Assembly (NCBI GenBank): GCA_030447415.1
Contig: JAUJOZ010000007.1
Span: forward strand, 1 to 64,000
Length of the DNA stretch: 64,000 nucleotides
Direction of reading: 5' to 3'
From: Thermomicrobiales bacterium
GTDB taxonomy: Bacteria; Chloroflexota; Chloroflexia; Thermomicrobiales; UBA6265
The notes under the pieces: model-generated
Databases searched by the model: none
Told to the model about the DNA's origin: nothing
Seen by the model: only the letters and a program-made list of their open reading frames with translations
Position numbers and translations under genes: made by a program
Part shown: positions 18,023-27,412 of the stretch, piece by piece
Layout: each line of letters opens with the position of its first letter
Position numbering within the stretch: the stretch's first letter is position 1

Positions 18023-20481
18023 TGGCCCGACGCAAGAGAATCCCCTACGACCCGCCCGGTGCCCGCCGCACCAAGAAGCGGCAGCGTGCCCCGCTGCGCG
18101 CGGACCAGATCTTCATGACCCGGCGGATGTTCCTCGCCAAGGGGACCATCGTCGCCGCCTTCGCCGCGCTGGCCGCCAAGCTCGGCGACATGCAGGTGGC
18201 GAAGCGGGATACCTTCCGGGCCGCGGCGAGCGACAACATCCGGGGCGACCGCGAGGTCAAGCCGACGCGCGGCATCATCAAGGACCGCGCCGGGCGCGAG
18301 CTGGCCGTCAATCGCCGCTCCTGGCAGGTGCGCGTCGTCCCGTCGCAACTGCCGGAGGCCGAGGACGAGCGAGAGCACGTCCTCAACTACTTGATCAGCG
18401 AGCTGGGGTTGCCTGAGGCGCTCGTGCTCGACCCGCGCGACGTGACCGACGACTTCAAGCCGGCGGTATACGCGCGCACCGCGCAGCTCCTTGGCAAGCA
18501 GGATCTGGAGGCGTGGACCAAGTACATCAGGGTGACGGCGCGCTACAACGAGCTGGTCGTGCTCGAGGACGCGCTGACGACCGACCTCGCTGCCCTCTGC
18601 CGCGCCAGCCTGCACGAGTTGCCGGGCGTCCGGGTGATGAACGCCCTGCACTACCGGATCGCGAATGCGGTCGACGAGGACCAGGAGGTCGTCGTCAGGG
18701 CCGACATCCCGCGTGAGCTGGCTCTCAAGTTGGAGGCGAACCGGCTCTACCTGCCCGGCGTCCGGCTCGACGACAGCATCCTCGTCCGCGACTACCCGGG
18801 CGGCGAGGTGATGTCCCACCTGCTCGGCTACGTCCAGCCGGTCGGCGAGGCCGTCCTTGAAGAGCAGAAGCGGAACGAGGACGCCGGCAGGGGTGCCGCC
18901 TTCTACACGAAGGACGACGTCATCGGCACCGCCGGGCTCGAAGGGACGATGGAGGAGTTGCTCCGCGGCCACAAGGGCAGTCGCTGGGTGGAGACCGACG
19001 CCCGGGGCCTCGAGTTGCGGGAAATCGCCGGACTGGGCAGCCCCGCCGTTCCCGGCAAGAATCTGACGCTCACGATCGATCGGGAGTTGCAGGAGGCGGC
19101 CAGCCGCGCCCTCGCCGAGGGGATTCGCTTCGCCAACGAGGACCGCCTCGCCAACAACCCCGACTTCGAGAAGGGGCAGGAGTCCAAGGGGGGAGCGGTC
19201 GTCGCGCTCGACCCGCGAACGGGGGAAGTGCTGGCGATGGTCAGCCTGCCGCACTATGACAACCAACTCTTTGCGGACGGCATCTCCGATGCCAAGTACA
19301 AGGAGTACGTCGACGCTGAGGCGGGCAAGCCGCTGCTGAACCGGGCGATTATGGAGACTTACCCGCCCGGTTCGACATTGAAGATCTTCCACGCGGCGTC
19401 CGCCCTCAACGAGGGAACGCTGAAGCCGACGGACACCTTCACCTGCACCGGCAAGATGCTGGTGCCTTTCTCCAACAACGAGACCGACGGGAACCACTAC
19501 GAGTGCTGGCTGAAGTCGGGCCACGACGCGCTCGATGTCTATGGCGCGATCCAGCAGTCGTGCGACATCTTCTTCTACAACGTCGGCGTGCCGAAGCAGC
19601 AGATCGAGAACAGCCCCGACTACCTGCACTACTACGACGAGGATGGGGAAACCAGCTACGTCTCGTTCGGCGAGCCGCACAACTTCAAGGGACTGGGCAT
19701 CGAGCGGATCAAGAAGAACCTGACGGAGCAGTTTTGGTTCGGAGCGCCTACCGGGATCGACCTCCCCGGCGAGGAGGAGGGTGCGGTGCCGGACCAGGAG
19801 TGGCTCCAGAAGCAGGAGTGGCTCTCCGAGCAGGAAGTGACCGACGGCTGGTCGGCCGGCGACACGATCAACGTCTCGATCGGCCAGGGCTATTCCAAGA
19901 CGACCCCGCTCCAGCTCGCCGTCAACACCGCCGCCATTGCCAACGGCGGCACCATCTTCAAGCCGCTGCTGGTCCGGGAGGCGTTCGACGACGCCCGCCA
20001 GAACGTCCAGACGTTCGGCCCCCACGAGCTGCGTCGGATGAAGATCGCCGCCAGGCACCTGGAGGTGGTTACGGAGGGGATGCGCCGCGTCGTCCACGAG
20101 GAGCCGGGTTCGGCCCACCGGACCCCCGAGGGGAAGACGCGGTGGCCGGAGACCAATCCGGACGGCGAGCCCGAGATCCAGATCGCCGGCAAGACCGGAA
20201 CGGCGGAGTTCGGTGAGAGCGACGAGGTCACGGGCGACTACGCCCGGTCCCACGCCTGGTTCACCGGCTTCGCGCCGCTGGACAACCCGGAGGTCGCCAT
20301 TGCGCTCGTCATCGAGGGAGGTGGCGGCTCCTCGACCTATGCCGTGCCGATCGCCGACAAGGTGATGCGCGCCTTCTTTGAGCTGACCGGCAAGCGCCCG
20401 CGGGGCAAGATGCTCGCCAAGACCGACGGCGCCGAGCCGAAGGACCAGGAGTCGGGCGCCGAGGCCGAGGACGAGGGATAG
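18022..20481 (+). CDS. mrdA: Penicillin-binding protein 2, transpeptidase of the elongasome
   Basis: The 819-residue protein has a basic cytoplasmic tail, a membrane anchor (about residues 36-58, MFLAKGTIVAAFAALAAKLG), a PBP dimer/pedestal domain (GIIKDRAGRELAVNR near 95-110 and GLEGTMEELLRG near 310) and a transpeptidase domain. The active serine is S451 in PPGSTLK, with K454. The SxN equivalent is SCD at S513, usual in PBP2, and the KTG triad is K724 in AGKTGTAE. It cross-links side-wall peptidoglycan. An acidic, low-complexity tail (AEPKDQESGAEAEDEG) ends the protein. ATG 18022 is chosen over an upstream in-frame ATG because it overlaps the mreD stop. At 819 residues it is longer than E. 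coli PBP2 (633), mainly through loops in the transpeptidase domain. Confidence 0.9.
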   Translation: MARRKRIPYDPPGARRTKKRQRAPLRADQIFMTRRMFLAKGTIVAAFAALAAKLGDMQVAKRDTFRAAASDNIRGDREVKPTRGIIKDRAGRELAVNRRSWQVRVVPSQLPEAEDEREHVLNYLISELGLPEALVLDPRDVTDDFKPAVYARTAQLLGKQDLEAWTKYIRVTARYNELVVLEDALTTDLAALCRASLHELPGVRVMNALHYRIANAVDEDQEVVVRADIPRELALKLEANRLYLPGVRLDDSILVRDYPGGEVMSHLLGYVQPVGEAVLEEQKRNEDAGRGAAFYTKDDVIGTAGLEGTMEELLRGHKGSRWVETDARGLELREIAGLGSPAVPGKNLTLTIDRELQEAASRALAEGIRFANEDRLANNPDFEKGQESKGGAVVALDPRTGEVLAMVSLPHYDNQLFADGISDAKYKEYVDAEAGKPLLNRAIMETYPPGSTLKIFHAASALNEGTLKPTDTFTCTGKMLVPFSNNETDGNHYECWLKSGHDALDVYGAIQQSCDIFFYNVGVPKQQIENSPDYLHYYDEDGETSYVSFGEPHNFKGLGIERIKKNLTEQFWFGAPTGIDLPGEEEGAVPDQEWLQKQEWLSEQEVTDGWSAGDTINVSIGQGYSKTTPLQLAVNTAAIANGGTIFKPLLVREAFDDARQNVQTFGPHELRRMKIAARHLEVVTEGMRRVVHEEPGSAHRTPEGKTRWPETNPDGEPEIQIAGKTGTAEFGESDEVTGDYARSHAWFTGFAPLDNPEVAIALVIEGGGGSSTYAVPIADKVMRAFFELTGKRPRGKMLAKTDGAEPKDQESGAEAEDEG

Positions 20482-20785
20482 AGGCACTGCCTCCCGGCGG
20501 TCGGAGCTTGCGGACGGCTGATGCCTGAGCGTCCCCACACAGATCTCGCGACCGCGGCCGCGCAGGGACCGAGGGTCCGGGCGTGAGTCGGCATCAGTTG
20601 GCCATCACCCGCTGCGCGACGGGCCGCCGTCGTGGACGGGCAGGTCGCCCCCATCGGGGGCTTCATTTGGTAAGGCGGGGGCCGTGGGCTCCCGGGCATC
20701 GCCGCCGCAGGACAGCACCGCCCTCGACGTTCCCGGCACTCACGGGCGGCCCGACCGCGTTCGGCATCGGTGTTTGGCCTCCACG
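20482..20785. other. 304-bp gap with one hairpin
   Basis: This is the gap between PBP2 and the epimerase gene. Apart from the terminator-like hairpin at 20647-20661 I see no gene, RNA or repeat in it. GTGCGGG- and CCG-rich sequence gives spurious open frames only. Confidence 0.5.
20647..20668 (+). terminator. Rho-independent-type terminator after PBP2
   Basis: GCCCCC and GGGGGC form a six-pair all-GC stem with a three-base ATC loop (20647-20661), followed by TTCATTT. It is 166 bp after the PBP2 stop and before the epimerase gene. The T-run is interrupted, so termination may be partial. Confidence 0.5.
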
Positions 20786-21232
20786 ATGACTACCTCTCTT
20801 CCGCTTCCCGCCGCGCTCCAGCGCGACCTCCACCACGTCGGCATCGTCGTCGCCGACCTGGAGGCGGCGCTCGGACGCTACGCCGCCCTCGGGTTCGTCG
20901 GCGGCGAGCGCTTTGACGTGCCCGAGCAACGGGTGGTCGCCGTGGTCTTTCCAGCCGGGCCGGGCTACGTCGAGTTGATCCAGCCGACCGACCCCGAGGG
21001 ACCAATTGCCCGCTATCTCGCCAAGCGCGGCGAGGGACTGCACCATGTTGCCTACCGCGTGCCCGAGCTGGCGGCGACCCTCAACCGCCTGGCCGCGGCC
21101 GGCGTCCGCTTGATTGACACCGTCCCCCGGCGTGGCACCCACGGCTGGCGCATCGCGTTCGTCCATCCGGAATCGTGTGTCGGCGTGCTGACGGAGCTGG
21201 TCGAGGTGCCGGGCGCGGAGCTGCGCGGCTAG
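20786..21232 (+). CDS. mce: Methylmalonyl-CoA epimerase
   Basis: The 148-residue protein has the two-module glyoxalase/VOC fold. LHHVGIVVADLEAALGRYAAL opens the first module, with H as a metal ligand; GYVELIQPTDP supplies the family glutamate; GLHHVAYRV opens the second; and GVLTELVE carries the last glutamate ligand. The enzyme interconverts the R and S forms of methylmalonyl-CoA, linking the carboxylase to the mutase. Both partner genes are nearby (22040 and 24593), supporting the assignment over a generic glyoxalase. ATG 20786 places the first histidine near residue 16, as in the family. Confidence 0.88.
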   Translation: MTTSLPLPAALQRDLHHVGIVVADLEAALGRYAALGFVGGERFDVPEQRVVAVVFPAGPGYVELIQPTDPEGPIARYLAKRGEGLHHVAYRVPELAATLNRLAAAGVRLIDTVPRRGTHGWRIAFVHPESCVGVLTELVEVPGAELRG

Positions 21233-21419
21233 GCGGCACTCGCCGCCTGGAAGGCGAGCGGATACGTGAACGCTTGCCGCTGGGACGCCGAGCGGTAGGC
21301 CATAACCGCCTTCTGCGCCGCGTACTCGGCCAGGTGGATCTCGAGCCGGTTGCGGGGGTTGATACGGCATCCGGGTGAACACCGAGCGCTCCCGTCACGG
21401 ACGTCGGCCCTCACCCTGA

Positions 21420-21446
21420 CCCCTCTCCCGGTGCGCGGGAGAGGGG
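21420..21446. repeat. REP-like hairpin CCCCTCTCCCG
   Basis: CCCCTCTCCCG and CGGGAGAGGGG form an 11-bp perfect stem with a five-base GTGCG loop. It follows CTCACCCTGACC. Elements of the form CTCACCC...CCCTCTCCC...GGGAGAGGG are a well-known class of dispersed intergenic repeat in many bacteria. Only this copy is seen in the window. Confidence 0.7.
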
Positions 21447-21931
21447 AGCTCGTCCGCGTACGGGGGCCGAACGCTAACCGATCACCCGGAGACCGTATGA
21501 GAATCCACTGGTGGGGCCTAACCCAGGTCTCGTGCATCGTTCCCCGCTCTCCGCGTGTGCGATCCGACGCCGATCGAGTGTCACCGTGTATCGGGAACTG
21601 GATGTGGGGTTGATCGAGATGCCTTGGCGTGGCAACCGCGCGCCGGCGCGAATTTCTGGCGATTTCGCCGGGATTGTTTGCGCAACTGTGCGGACCGGAT
21701 AGCGGAACCTATCAACGTCAAGAGCCTGGCGAACCCCGGATTAGCGGCCGGACCGTGCCGAGTCGCGTCGAAGGTGCAGCGGCGGGTCCGACTGGCAGAA
21801 GGGCGACCGTGGCGATCGCGAGACCGCGCCAGTCGAGCGAATGGACGCGCGGCGTCGCGTCACGACGAACGCGCCACCGGCGGCGGTGCTCTCGGCGCAG
21901 GACGACTGGCGTACACTGGATCGAGGCGCCC

Positions 21932-21957
21932 CGCGCGTGCGGGTCACCGCACGCGCG
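21932..21957. repeat. Perfect 11-bp inverted repeat upstream of the mutase gene
   Basis: CGCGCGTGCGG and CCGCACGCGCG flank GTCA, 82 bp before the mutase ATG. It could be an attenuator hairpin, a terminator of an upstream transcript or an operator. There is no U-tract, so an operator or leader structure is more likely than a terminator. Confidence 0.5.
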
Positions 21958-22039
21958 TTGGGCGATCTTCGCGAAGCGCGACCCGGACGAGGTCCCAGCG
22001 TGATACACACTCGCCAGCGTCAATCCCAAGCCGTGACCG

Positions 22040-23602
22040 ATGGCCGCGTTCGTCACCGACTCGGGCATCGAGATTGAGCCGGTGTACCGCGCGCCCGATG
22101 TCCCCCCTGTGCTCCCGGACCCCGGCGAGTACCCGTACACCCGCGGCATCTACCCGACGATGTACCGCGGCCGACGCTGGACGATGCGTCAGTACGCCGG
22201 CTTCTCCTCCGCCGAGGAAAGCAACCGCCGCTATCAGCTCCTCCTGAAGCGCGGTACCACCGGTCTCAGCGTCGCCTTCGATCTCCCGACCCAGCTCGGC
22301 CTCGACTCCGACGACGAGCGCGCCTTCGGCGAAGTCGGCCGCGTCGGCGTGGCGATCAGCACGCTCGATGACATGCGCCGCCTCTTCGACGGCATCGACC
22401 AGGCGGCCGTCACCACGTCGATGACGATCAACGCGCCGGCCGCCCTCCTGCTGTTGATGTACCAGGTCGTGGCCGAGGAGCGCGGTGTCGACCCGGCGCG
22501 CCTCGGCGGCACCATCCAGAATGACATCCTCAAGGAGTACGCGGCGCGTGGCACCTACATTTACCCGCCTCGCCCCTCGATGCGGCTGGTGACCGACACC
22601 TTTGCCTACTGCCATCACCACCTGCCGGCCTGGAACACCATCTCCGTGTCCGGCTATCACATCCGGGAGGCGGGCGCCTCCGCCGCGCAGGAGATTGCCT
22701 TCACCCTCGCCAATGCGCTTGCCTACGTCGAGGCGGCCGTCGCCGCCGGTCTCGCCGTCGACGATTTCGCGCCCCGCATGAGCTTCTTCTTCGCCGCGCA
22801 TTCGCACCTCTTCGAGGAGGTGGCCAAGTTCCGGGCTGCCCGCCGGCTCTGGGCGACGCTGGTGCGGGAGCGCTTCGGCGCGAGCGATCCTCGCTCGGCG
22901 ACGATGCGCTTCCACACCCAGACCGGCGGCGTCACGCTGACCGCCCAGCAGCCGCTGAACAACGTGGTGCGGGTGGCTTACCAGGCGCTGGCCGCCGTCC
23001 TCGGCGGTACCCAGAGCCTGCACACCAACGGCTACGACGAGGCTCTGGCGCTGCCGACCGAGGAGGCAGCGACGCTGGCATTGCGGACCCAGCAGGTGCT
23101 GGCGGAGGAGACCGGCGTGCCGGACACCGCCGACCCGCTCGCCGGCTCCTACTTCATCGAGCTCCTGACCGACGAGTTGGAGGCGAAGGCGCGGGAGTGG
23201 CTGACGAAGGTCGAGGCGCGGGGCGGCGCCGTGGCGGCGATCGAGCACGGCTACGTCCAGAACGCCATCGCCGAGAACGCCTACCGCAAGGAGCTGGCGC
23301 GCGAGCGGGGTGAGGAGGTCGTCGTCGGCGTCAACAAGCATGCCGAGGCGACCGCCGCCACCGTCCCCCTCCAGCGGATCGACCAATCCGCCGTCGAGCG
23401 GCAGATCGCCCGCGTCGCCGAATACCGCGCCCGGCAGGACCAGACCCGGGTCGCGGCGACCCTCGCCGCGGTGGGCGACGCCGCCGGCGGGGTGGACAAC
23501 CTCCTCCCGCCGATGAAAGACGCTCTCCTCGCTGGCGCCACCCTCGGCCAGATCGCGGATGCGCTCCGGAGCGTCTTCGGCGAATACCGCCCCAGCAACT
23601 GA
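22040..23602 (+). CDS. Methylmalonyl-CoA mutase, large (catalytic) chain
   Basis: The 520-residue protein is the catalytic TIM-barrel part of an acyl-CoA mutase without the B12-binding domain. [19 protein letters not shown] and [16 protein letters not shown] are the family's substrate-binding opening. [34 protein letters not shown] and [20 protein letters not shown] follow in order. [15 protein letters not shown] and [19 protein letters not shown] are further strict motifs. The enzyme converts R-methylmalonyl-CoA to succinyl-CoA, but isobutyryl- or ethylmalonyl-CoA mutases have the same layout and cannot be ruled out. The cobalamin-binding small subunit, often next door, is not in the window. 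The epimerase upstream and the carboxyltransferase downstream favour the propionate pathway. Confidence 0.9.
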   Translation: MAAFVTDSGIEIEPVYRAPDVPPVLPDPGEYPYTRGIYPTMYRGRRWTMRQYAGFSSAEESNRRYQLLLKRGTTGLSVAFDLPTQLGLDSDDERAFGEVGRVGVAISTLDDMRRLFDGIDQAAVTTSMTINAPAALLLLMYQVVAEERGVDPARLGGTIQNDILKEYAARGTYIYPPRPSMRLVTDTFAYCHHHLPAWNTISVSGYHIREAGASAAQEIAFTLANALAYVEAAVAAGLAVDDFAPRMSFFFAAHSHLFEEVAKFRAARRLWATLVRERFGASDPRSATMRFHTQTGGVTLTAQQPLNNVVRVAYQALAAVLGGTQSLHTNGYDEALALPTEEAATLALRTQQVLAEETGVPDTADPLAGSYFIELLTDELEAKAREWLTKVEARGGAVAAIEHGYVQNAIAENAYRKELARERGEEVVVGVNKHAEATAATVPLQRIDQSAVERQIARVAEYRARQDQTRVAATLAAVGDAAGGVDNLLPPMKDALLAGATLGQIADALRSVFGEYRPSN

Positions 23603-23706
23603 GGTGGGGAGGCGGCATGACGCCGGGCCCGTACCGTCGCCCCTCAGCAGTCGGGGTGGGACAGGCCGTGCCCTGCGGGTAACCTGGAACCCGCGATGGA
23701 GGAAGC

Positions 23707-23726
23707 GGGCGACGCATGCGTTGCCC
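23707..23726. repeat. Dispersed palindromic repeat, copy 1
   Basis: GGGCGACGCATGCGTTGCCC, followed by CCTG, is one base from a perfect palindrome. A perfect copy, GGGCGACGCATGCGTCGCCC, occurs at 54539-54558. Both lie in short intergenic gaps. They look like members of a small mobile or REP-type repeat family. Confidence 0.7.
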
Positions 23727-23753
23727 CTGTGATGGACGGCGCCACCTCGTTAC

Positions 23754-24449
23754 CTACCCGCGGTGCGCCCGCGCGTGCTCCGTCACCAGGTCGTGGGCGG
23801 CACGGGTGGGCACCGGCATGAACTGGTTGTCACGGCAGCAGGCGAGCGCCAGCTCGACGGCCGTCTCGACGCGCAGCTTGTGCCCGGGCGAGTCGAACAA
23901 GGGCGCATGCCGCGGACGGGTGCGCACGGCGGCGCCAACCGTCTCACCCCGGTCGACCAGCGGCGTGCGGGCGCCGAACACCCGCTCCGGCTCCTCGTAG
24001 GTGCCGACCAGCCGGCTCTTGGCGCAACCGACCGACGGGCGGTCGAGGACCAGGCCAAGATGCGACGCCAGCCCCATGCGTCGGGGATGAGCGTATCCCT
24101 GGCCGTCGAACAGGATGAGATCCGGCTCAGCGGCGAGCCGCTCGAAGGCGGCAAGGACCGCCGGCGCCTCCCGGAACGACAGCAGCCCGGGCACGTACGG
24201 AAAGGTGACGGGTCGAGAGGCAAGGACCGTCTCCACGACCTCCAGCTCCGGGAAGGTCAGCGCCACGACCGCCGCGTACGCCGTCGCCTGGTTGGCTTCG
24301 CGGACGTAGGTGTTGTCCACGCCGGCGACGAGCCGCACGGCCTCCAGCGAGATGGCATCCTCGAGGAGGATCTGTCCCGCTAACTCCGCCTGGATGCGGC
24401 GGGCCTCCTGTGGGGTCACGTCCCAGGCGTGGAGTTCTCGGACCTTCAC
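23754..24449 (-). CDS. nfi: Endonuclease V
   Basis: The 231-residue protein matches the deoxyinosine-specific repair nuclease. VAGVDNTYV carries the first metal aspartate. [21 protein letters not shown] is the family's PYxPG-x(4)-RE block, where PYVPG forms the strand-separating wedge. [22 protein letters not shown] supplies the second catalytic aspartate and the GLASH signature, and [10 protein letters not shown] follows. It nicks DNA one base 3' of deaminated adenine. GTG 24449 is chosen because GAGG precedes it and upstream codons are not conserved. It is divergent from the carboxyltransferase gene with a 143-bp shared gap. Confidence 0.92.
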   Translation of the reverse strand: MKVRELHAWDVTPQEARRIQAELAGQILLEDAISLEAVRLVAGVDNTYVREANQATAYAAVVALTFPELEVVETVLASRPVTFPYVPGLLSFREAPAVLAAFERLAAEPDLILFDGQGYAHPRRMGLASHLGLVLDRPSVGCAKSRLVGTYEEPERVFGARTPLVDRGETVGAAVRTRPRHAPLFDSPGHKLRVETAVELALACCRDNQFMPVPTRAAHDLVTEHARAHRG

Positions 24450-24592
24450 GGCGCCTCGCCGGTTTTGGCTCCCACCGGTCTTGCCGCCCTCGAACCAGCC
24501 GCCCGGCGTGGTGCGGTATTGTAGGGGCGACCCAACGGGTCGCTCGGTTCCGGACCGACACGTGCCGTGAGGGCAAGGACGGTGATCGCCAC

Positions 24593-26173
24593 GTGGCATC
24601 CACGATCAAGCGAGTCGAGCCGGTCGCACCGGCGCCATCCAAGGCCGAGCACCTCGCGGACTTCAAGCGGCAGATCGCCGCGCAGCACGAAGCCGCGGCG
24701 GCGAAGCAGGCCGAGCGCGGCAAGTGCGGCGCCCGGGAGCGGGTGCTGGCGCTGCTGGATGAGGGGTCGTTCCAGGAGCTCGACCCGTTCGTGCGCCACC
24801 GCGCGACCCAATTCGGGATGGACCAGAGCCGACCGTTCGGCGATGGCGTCGTCACCGGCTTCGGCGAGATCGACGGCCGTCCCGTTGCCGTCTTCTCCCA
24901 GGACTTCACCGTCTTCGGCGGCTCGCTCGGCGAGGCGTTTGCCGAGAAGGTCGTCAAGGTAATGGACCTGGCCGAGCGCTACGGCTGCCCAATCATCGGC
25001 ATCAACGACTCGGCCGGGGCACGCATCCAGGAGGGGGTCGAGGGTCTGGCCGGGTACGGCGAGGTCTTTCTCCGCAATGTCCGCGCGTCCGGCGTCGTCC
25101 CTCAGATCTCGATCATCGCCGGCCCGTGCGCCGGCGGCGCCGTCTACTCGCCGGCCATGACCGACTTCGTCTTCATGGTCGAGGGAGTCGGCCAGATGTT
25201 CATCACCGGCCCCGACGTGATCAAGACGGTCACCGGCGAGGAGATGACACACGAGGAGCTGGGCGGCGCCCACACCCACAACGCGATCAGCGGAGTTGCC
25301 CACTTCGCCGCCGCCGACGAGGACGACCTCGTCGCCCAGGTTCGCTACCTCCTCTCGTTCCTGCCGTCGAACAACCTCGACGATCCGCCCCGCTTCGACC
25401 CGGTCGACGACCCGGCGCGGGAGGCGCCCGAACTGGACGCGCTGGTCCCCGAGGCGAGCGCCAAGCCCTACGACATGCACGACGTGCTCGCCGCCGTCCT
25501 CGACGACGGGGAGTTCTTCGAGGTCCAGGCCGCCTACGCCGGCAACATCATCTGCGGCTTCGGGCGCCTTGACGGCCAGAGCGTTGGCGTCATCGCCAAC
25601 CAGCCCAGGGTGCTCGCCGGCACGCTCGACATCGCCGCCAGCACCAAGGCTGCGCGGTTCGTCCGTTGCTGCGACGCCTTCAACATCCCCCTGATCACCT
25701 TCGTCGACGTGCCGGGCTTCCTGCCGGGGACGGAGCAGGAGTACGGTGGGATCATCCGCCACGGCTCCAAGCTCCTCTACGCCTACGCCGAGGCGACCGT
25801 GCCGAAGCTGACGGTCATCACCCGCAAAGCCTACGGCGGCGCCTACGTCGTGATGTGCTCCAAGCACATCGGCGCCGACCTCAACCTCGCCTGGCCGACC
25901 GCCGAGATCGCGGTGATGGGACCGGACGCGGCCGTGGGCCTCGTCTTCCGCCGCGACCTCGCGGCGGCCCCGGATCCGGTCGCCCGTCGCCAGGAGTTGG
26001 TGAAGCAGTACGAGGACTTGTTCGCTAGCCCGTACCAGGCCGCCTCCCGCGGCTACGTCGACGACGTCATCGAGCCCCGCCGTACCCGTCCGGTGCTAGT
26101 TCGAGCATTGCAGCTTGCCCGCACCAAGCGCGTTGCGACGCCTGCCCGCAAGCACGGCAACATCCCGCTCTGA
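24593..26173 (+). CDS. pccB: Acyl-CoA carboxylase carboxyltransferase (propionyl/methylmalonyl-CoA type)
   Basis: The 526-residue protein has both crotonase-like halves. The N-terminal half has [40 protein letters not shown] and the oxyanion region [19 protein letters not shown], then [18 protein letters not shown]. The C-terminal half has [20 protein letters not shown] and [18 protein letters not shown], with [10 protein letters not shown]. It transfers carboxyl from biotin to propionyl-CoA. The biotin carboxylase and carrier are not in the window. The GTG start at 24593 gives the usual N-terminus. A small subunit-like gene (27089) lies two genes down. Confidence 0.93.
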   Translation: MASTIKRVEPVAPAPSKAEHLADFKRQIAAQHEAAAAKQAERGKCGARERVLALLDEGSFQELDPFVRHRATQFGMDQSRPFGDGVVTGFGEIDGRPVAVFSQDFTVFGGSLGEAFAEKVVKVMDLAERYGCPIIGINDSAGARIQEGVEGLAGYGEVFLRNVRASGVVPQISIIAGPCAGGAVYSPAMTDFVFMVEGVGQMFITGPDVIKTVTGEEMTHEELGGAHTHNAISGVAHFAAADEDDLVAQVRYLLSFLPSNNLDDPPRFDPVDDPAREAPELDALVPEASAKPYDMHDVLAAVLDDGEFFEVQAAYAGNIICGFGRLDGQSVGVIANQPRVLAGTLDIAASTKAARFVRCCDAFNIPLITFVDVPGFLPGTEQEYGGIIRHGSKLLYAYAEATVPKLTVITRKAYGGAYVVMCSKHIGADLNLAWPTAEIAVMGPDAAVGLVFRRDLAAAPDPVARRQELVKQYEDLFASPYQAASRGYVDDVIEPRRTRPVLVRALQLARTKRVATPARKHGNIPL

Positions 26174-26224
26174 CGACGGACAGGGGACTGGGGACTGGCC
26201 TCACAGGGAGGACGGGCGACACGG

Positions 26225-27095
26225 ATGCCGACAGCGCTGATCGACGACACGGAGCTGTTCTACGTCAAGGTGGGTGATGGGCTGCCCTGCCTCGTGATGC
26301 ACGGTGGCCTGGGTGGGGACCACACCTGCCTGCACCCCTGGCTCGATCCCATGGGCGACGCTCTGCGGCTGGTCTACTACGACCATCGGGGCAACGGACG
26401 CTCCGGCCGCCCGCCGATGGACACGATCACCTTCGACCTCCTCTGCGCCGACGCCGACGCGCTGCGCACTCAGCTCGGCTTCGAGCGGATCGGCGTACTG
26501 GGGCTCTCGTTCGGCGGCTTCATTGCTCTCGAGTATGCACTGCGCTTTCCCGACCGGCTGACTCACCTGATCCTGATCGGGACGGCCCCCGCCTTCGACC
26601 ACGGGGACGAGGTGGAGACCAACGCCCGCCGCCTGGGAGCCACGAACGAGATGCTTGCCGCGATGACCGTTTCGCCGCGTGACGACGCCGCACTGCGACG
26701 CCTGATGGACGTCATCGGGCCGCTCTTCTACCACGCCGATGGGGCGGAGTTGGCGCGGCGGCACATGGGCCGGACGATCTGGAACGCGGCGGCGAACCAC
26801 CGCGGCAACGAACTCCTGGCGACATTCGACGTCAGGCCGCGGCTGGGCGAGATTCGCGCGCCGACCCTCGTCCTCGTCGGCCGTGACGACTTCATCTGCC
26901 CCCCATCGCGCGCCGACCCTCGTCCTCGTCGGCCGTGACGACTTCATCTGCCCCCCATCGCAGGCTAAGGTCATGCGCGAGGGCATCCCCGGATCGGAGC
27001 TGGTCGTCTTCGAGCGGAGCGGCCACTTCCCGTTCGTGGAGGAGCCCGTCGCCTTCTTCGGGGCGGTCCGCGACTGGTTGGAGCGAACGTGTTGA
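26225..27095 (+). pseudogene. Alpha/beta hydrolase broken by a 52-bp tandem duplication
   Basis: The first frame (ATG 26225) has an oxyanion HGGLGGDHTC, YYDHRGNGRSG and the nucleophile elbow LGLSFGGFIALEYALRFP. It runs to RAPTLVLVGRDDFICPPS, the strand with the acidic residue, and then loses frame and stops at 26938. A second frame repeats RAPTLVLVGRDDFICPPS and continues QAKVMREGIPGSELVVFE and RSGHFPFVEEP, which provides the catalytic histidine. The cause is a perfect duplication (26854-26905 and 26906-26957); removing one copy restores a 272-residue hydrolase. The truncated form keeps the serine but loses the histidine. It follows pccB by 51 bp, probably in one operon. The duplication may be recent or an assembly artefact. 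Confidence 0.85.
26854..26957. repeat. Perfect 52-bp tandem duplication
   Basis: Two identical 52-bp units lie head to tail, 26854-26905 and 26906-26957, with TCGC shared at each junction. Since 52 is not a multiple of three, the duplication shifts the frame of the hydrolase gene. Confidence 0.97.
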
Positions 27096-27412
27096 TCGTG
27101 CCCGAATCAGCGGTCTGGCCCGACCGCGAGCCTCGTTGCTGCCTCCGCATCTCGCCTGAGCCGAGCGACGCCGAGGCGGAAGCCCTGGTCGCGGCGGTGG
27201 CGGTGCTGCTTGAGTTGCCGGGTGTCGACTCCGATCCGGTACCTGCGACAGTCCCGTCGCGGTGGGTGCGAGCCGGGCGGCAAGCGGCGGTCGGGGCCTC
27301 ACGGCGGGTCCCAGACGGGTTGGGGGCGTCGGTAAGGTCGGGCATTGCCCAGAGTGCGCCGAGCCTGGGTCGACCGGTGGCTAACCGGTCCTGTCCACAT
27401 CTCCTTCGTTGA
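27089..27412 (+). CDS. Putative small (epsilon-like) subunit of acyl-CoA carboxylase
   Basis: The short 107-residue protein overlaps the hydrolase stop and lies downstream of pccB on the same strand. The first 75 residues read RISPEPSDAEAEALVAAVAVL and PSRWVRAGRQAAVG. An acidic helix followed by a W-x-x-AGR tail is the pattern of the short epsilon-type proteins found with acyl-CoA carboxylases in actinobacteria and Chloroflexota. The last 30 residues look unconserved and overlap the convergent DUF402 gene by 32 bp. The start may instead be GTG 27098. The role would be in holding or regulating the carboxylase complex. The similarity is by eye only and short. Confidence 0.45.
   Translation: MLIVPESAVWPDREPRCCLRISPEPSDAEAEALVAAVAVLLELPGVDSDPVPATVPSRWVRAGRQAAVGASRRVPDGLGASVRSGIAQSAPSLGRPVANRSCPHLLR

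Larger units (their letters stand above)
21233..22039. other. 807-bp gap without a credible gene
   Basis: The stretch between the epimerase and mutase genes holds a REP-like hairpin (21420-21446) and a GC-rich hairpin (21932-21957). On the minus strand, 21233-21350 reads NRLEIHLAEYAAQKAVMAY in an open frame, which looks like the tail of a protein but lacks a start and any known match I can recall. The frames on the plus strand are Arg-rich and non-conserved in appearance. The region may be decayed coding DNA. Confidence 0.45.

Noticed and set aside
17971-20538. 855-residue open frame on the minus strand
   Set aside because: It is antisense to the PBP2 gene, which has all its motifs. The frame is open because of GC-rich codon bias; its translation is repeats of L, V, G, R and D with no domain.
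21229-21537. Possible minus-strand gene after the epimerase
   Set aside because: Only the last 40 codons look protein-like (NRLEIHLAEYAAQKAVMAY), and the start of the frame runs through a REP-like repeat. I cannot link it to a family.
21944-23386. 480-residue open frame on the minus strand
   Set aside because: Shadow of the methylmalonyl-CoA mutase gene. It has no recognisable motif.
24446-25867. 473-residue open frame on the minus strand
   Set aside because: Shadow of the carboxyltransferase gene, with low-complexity composition.
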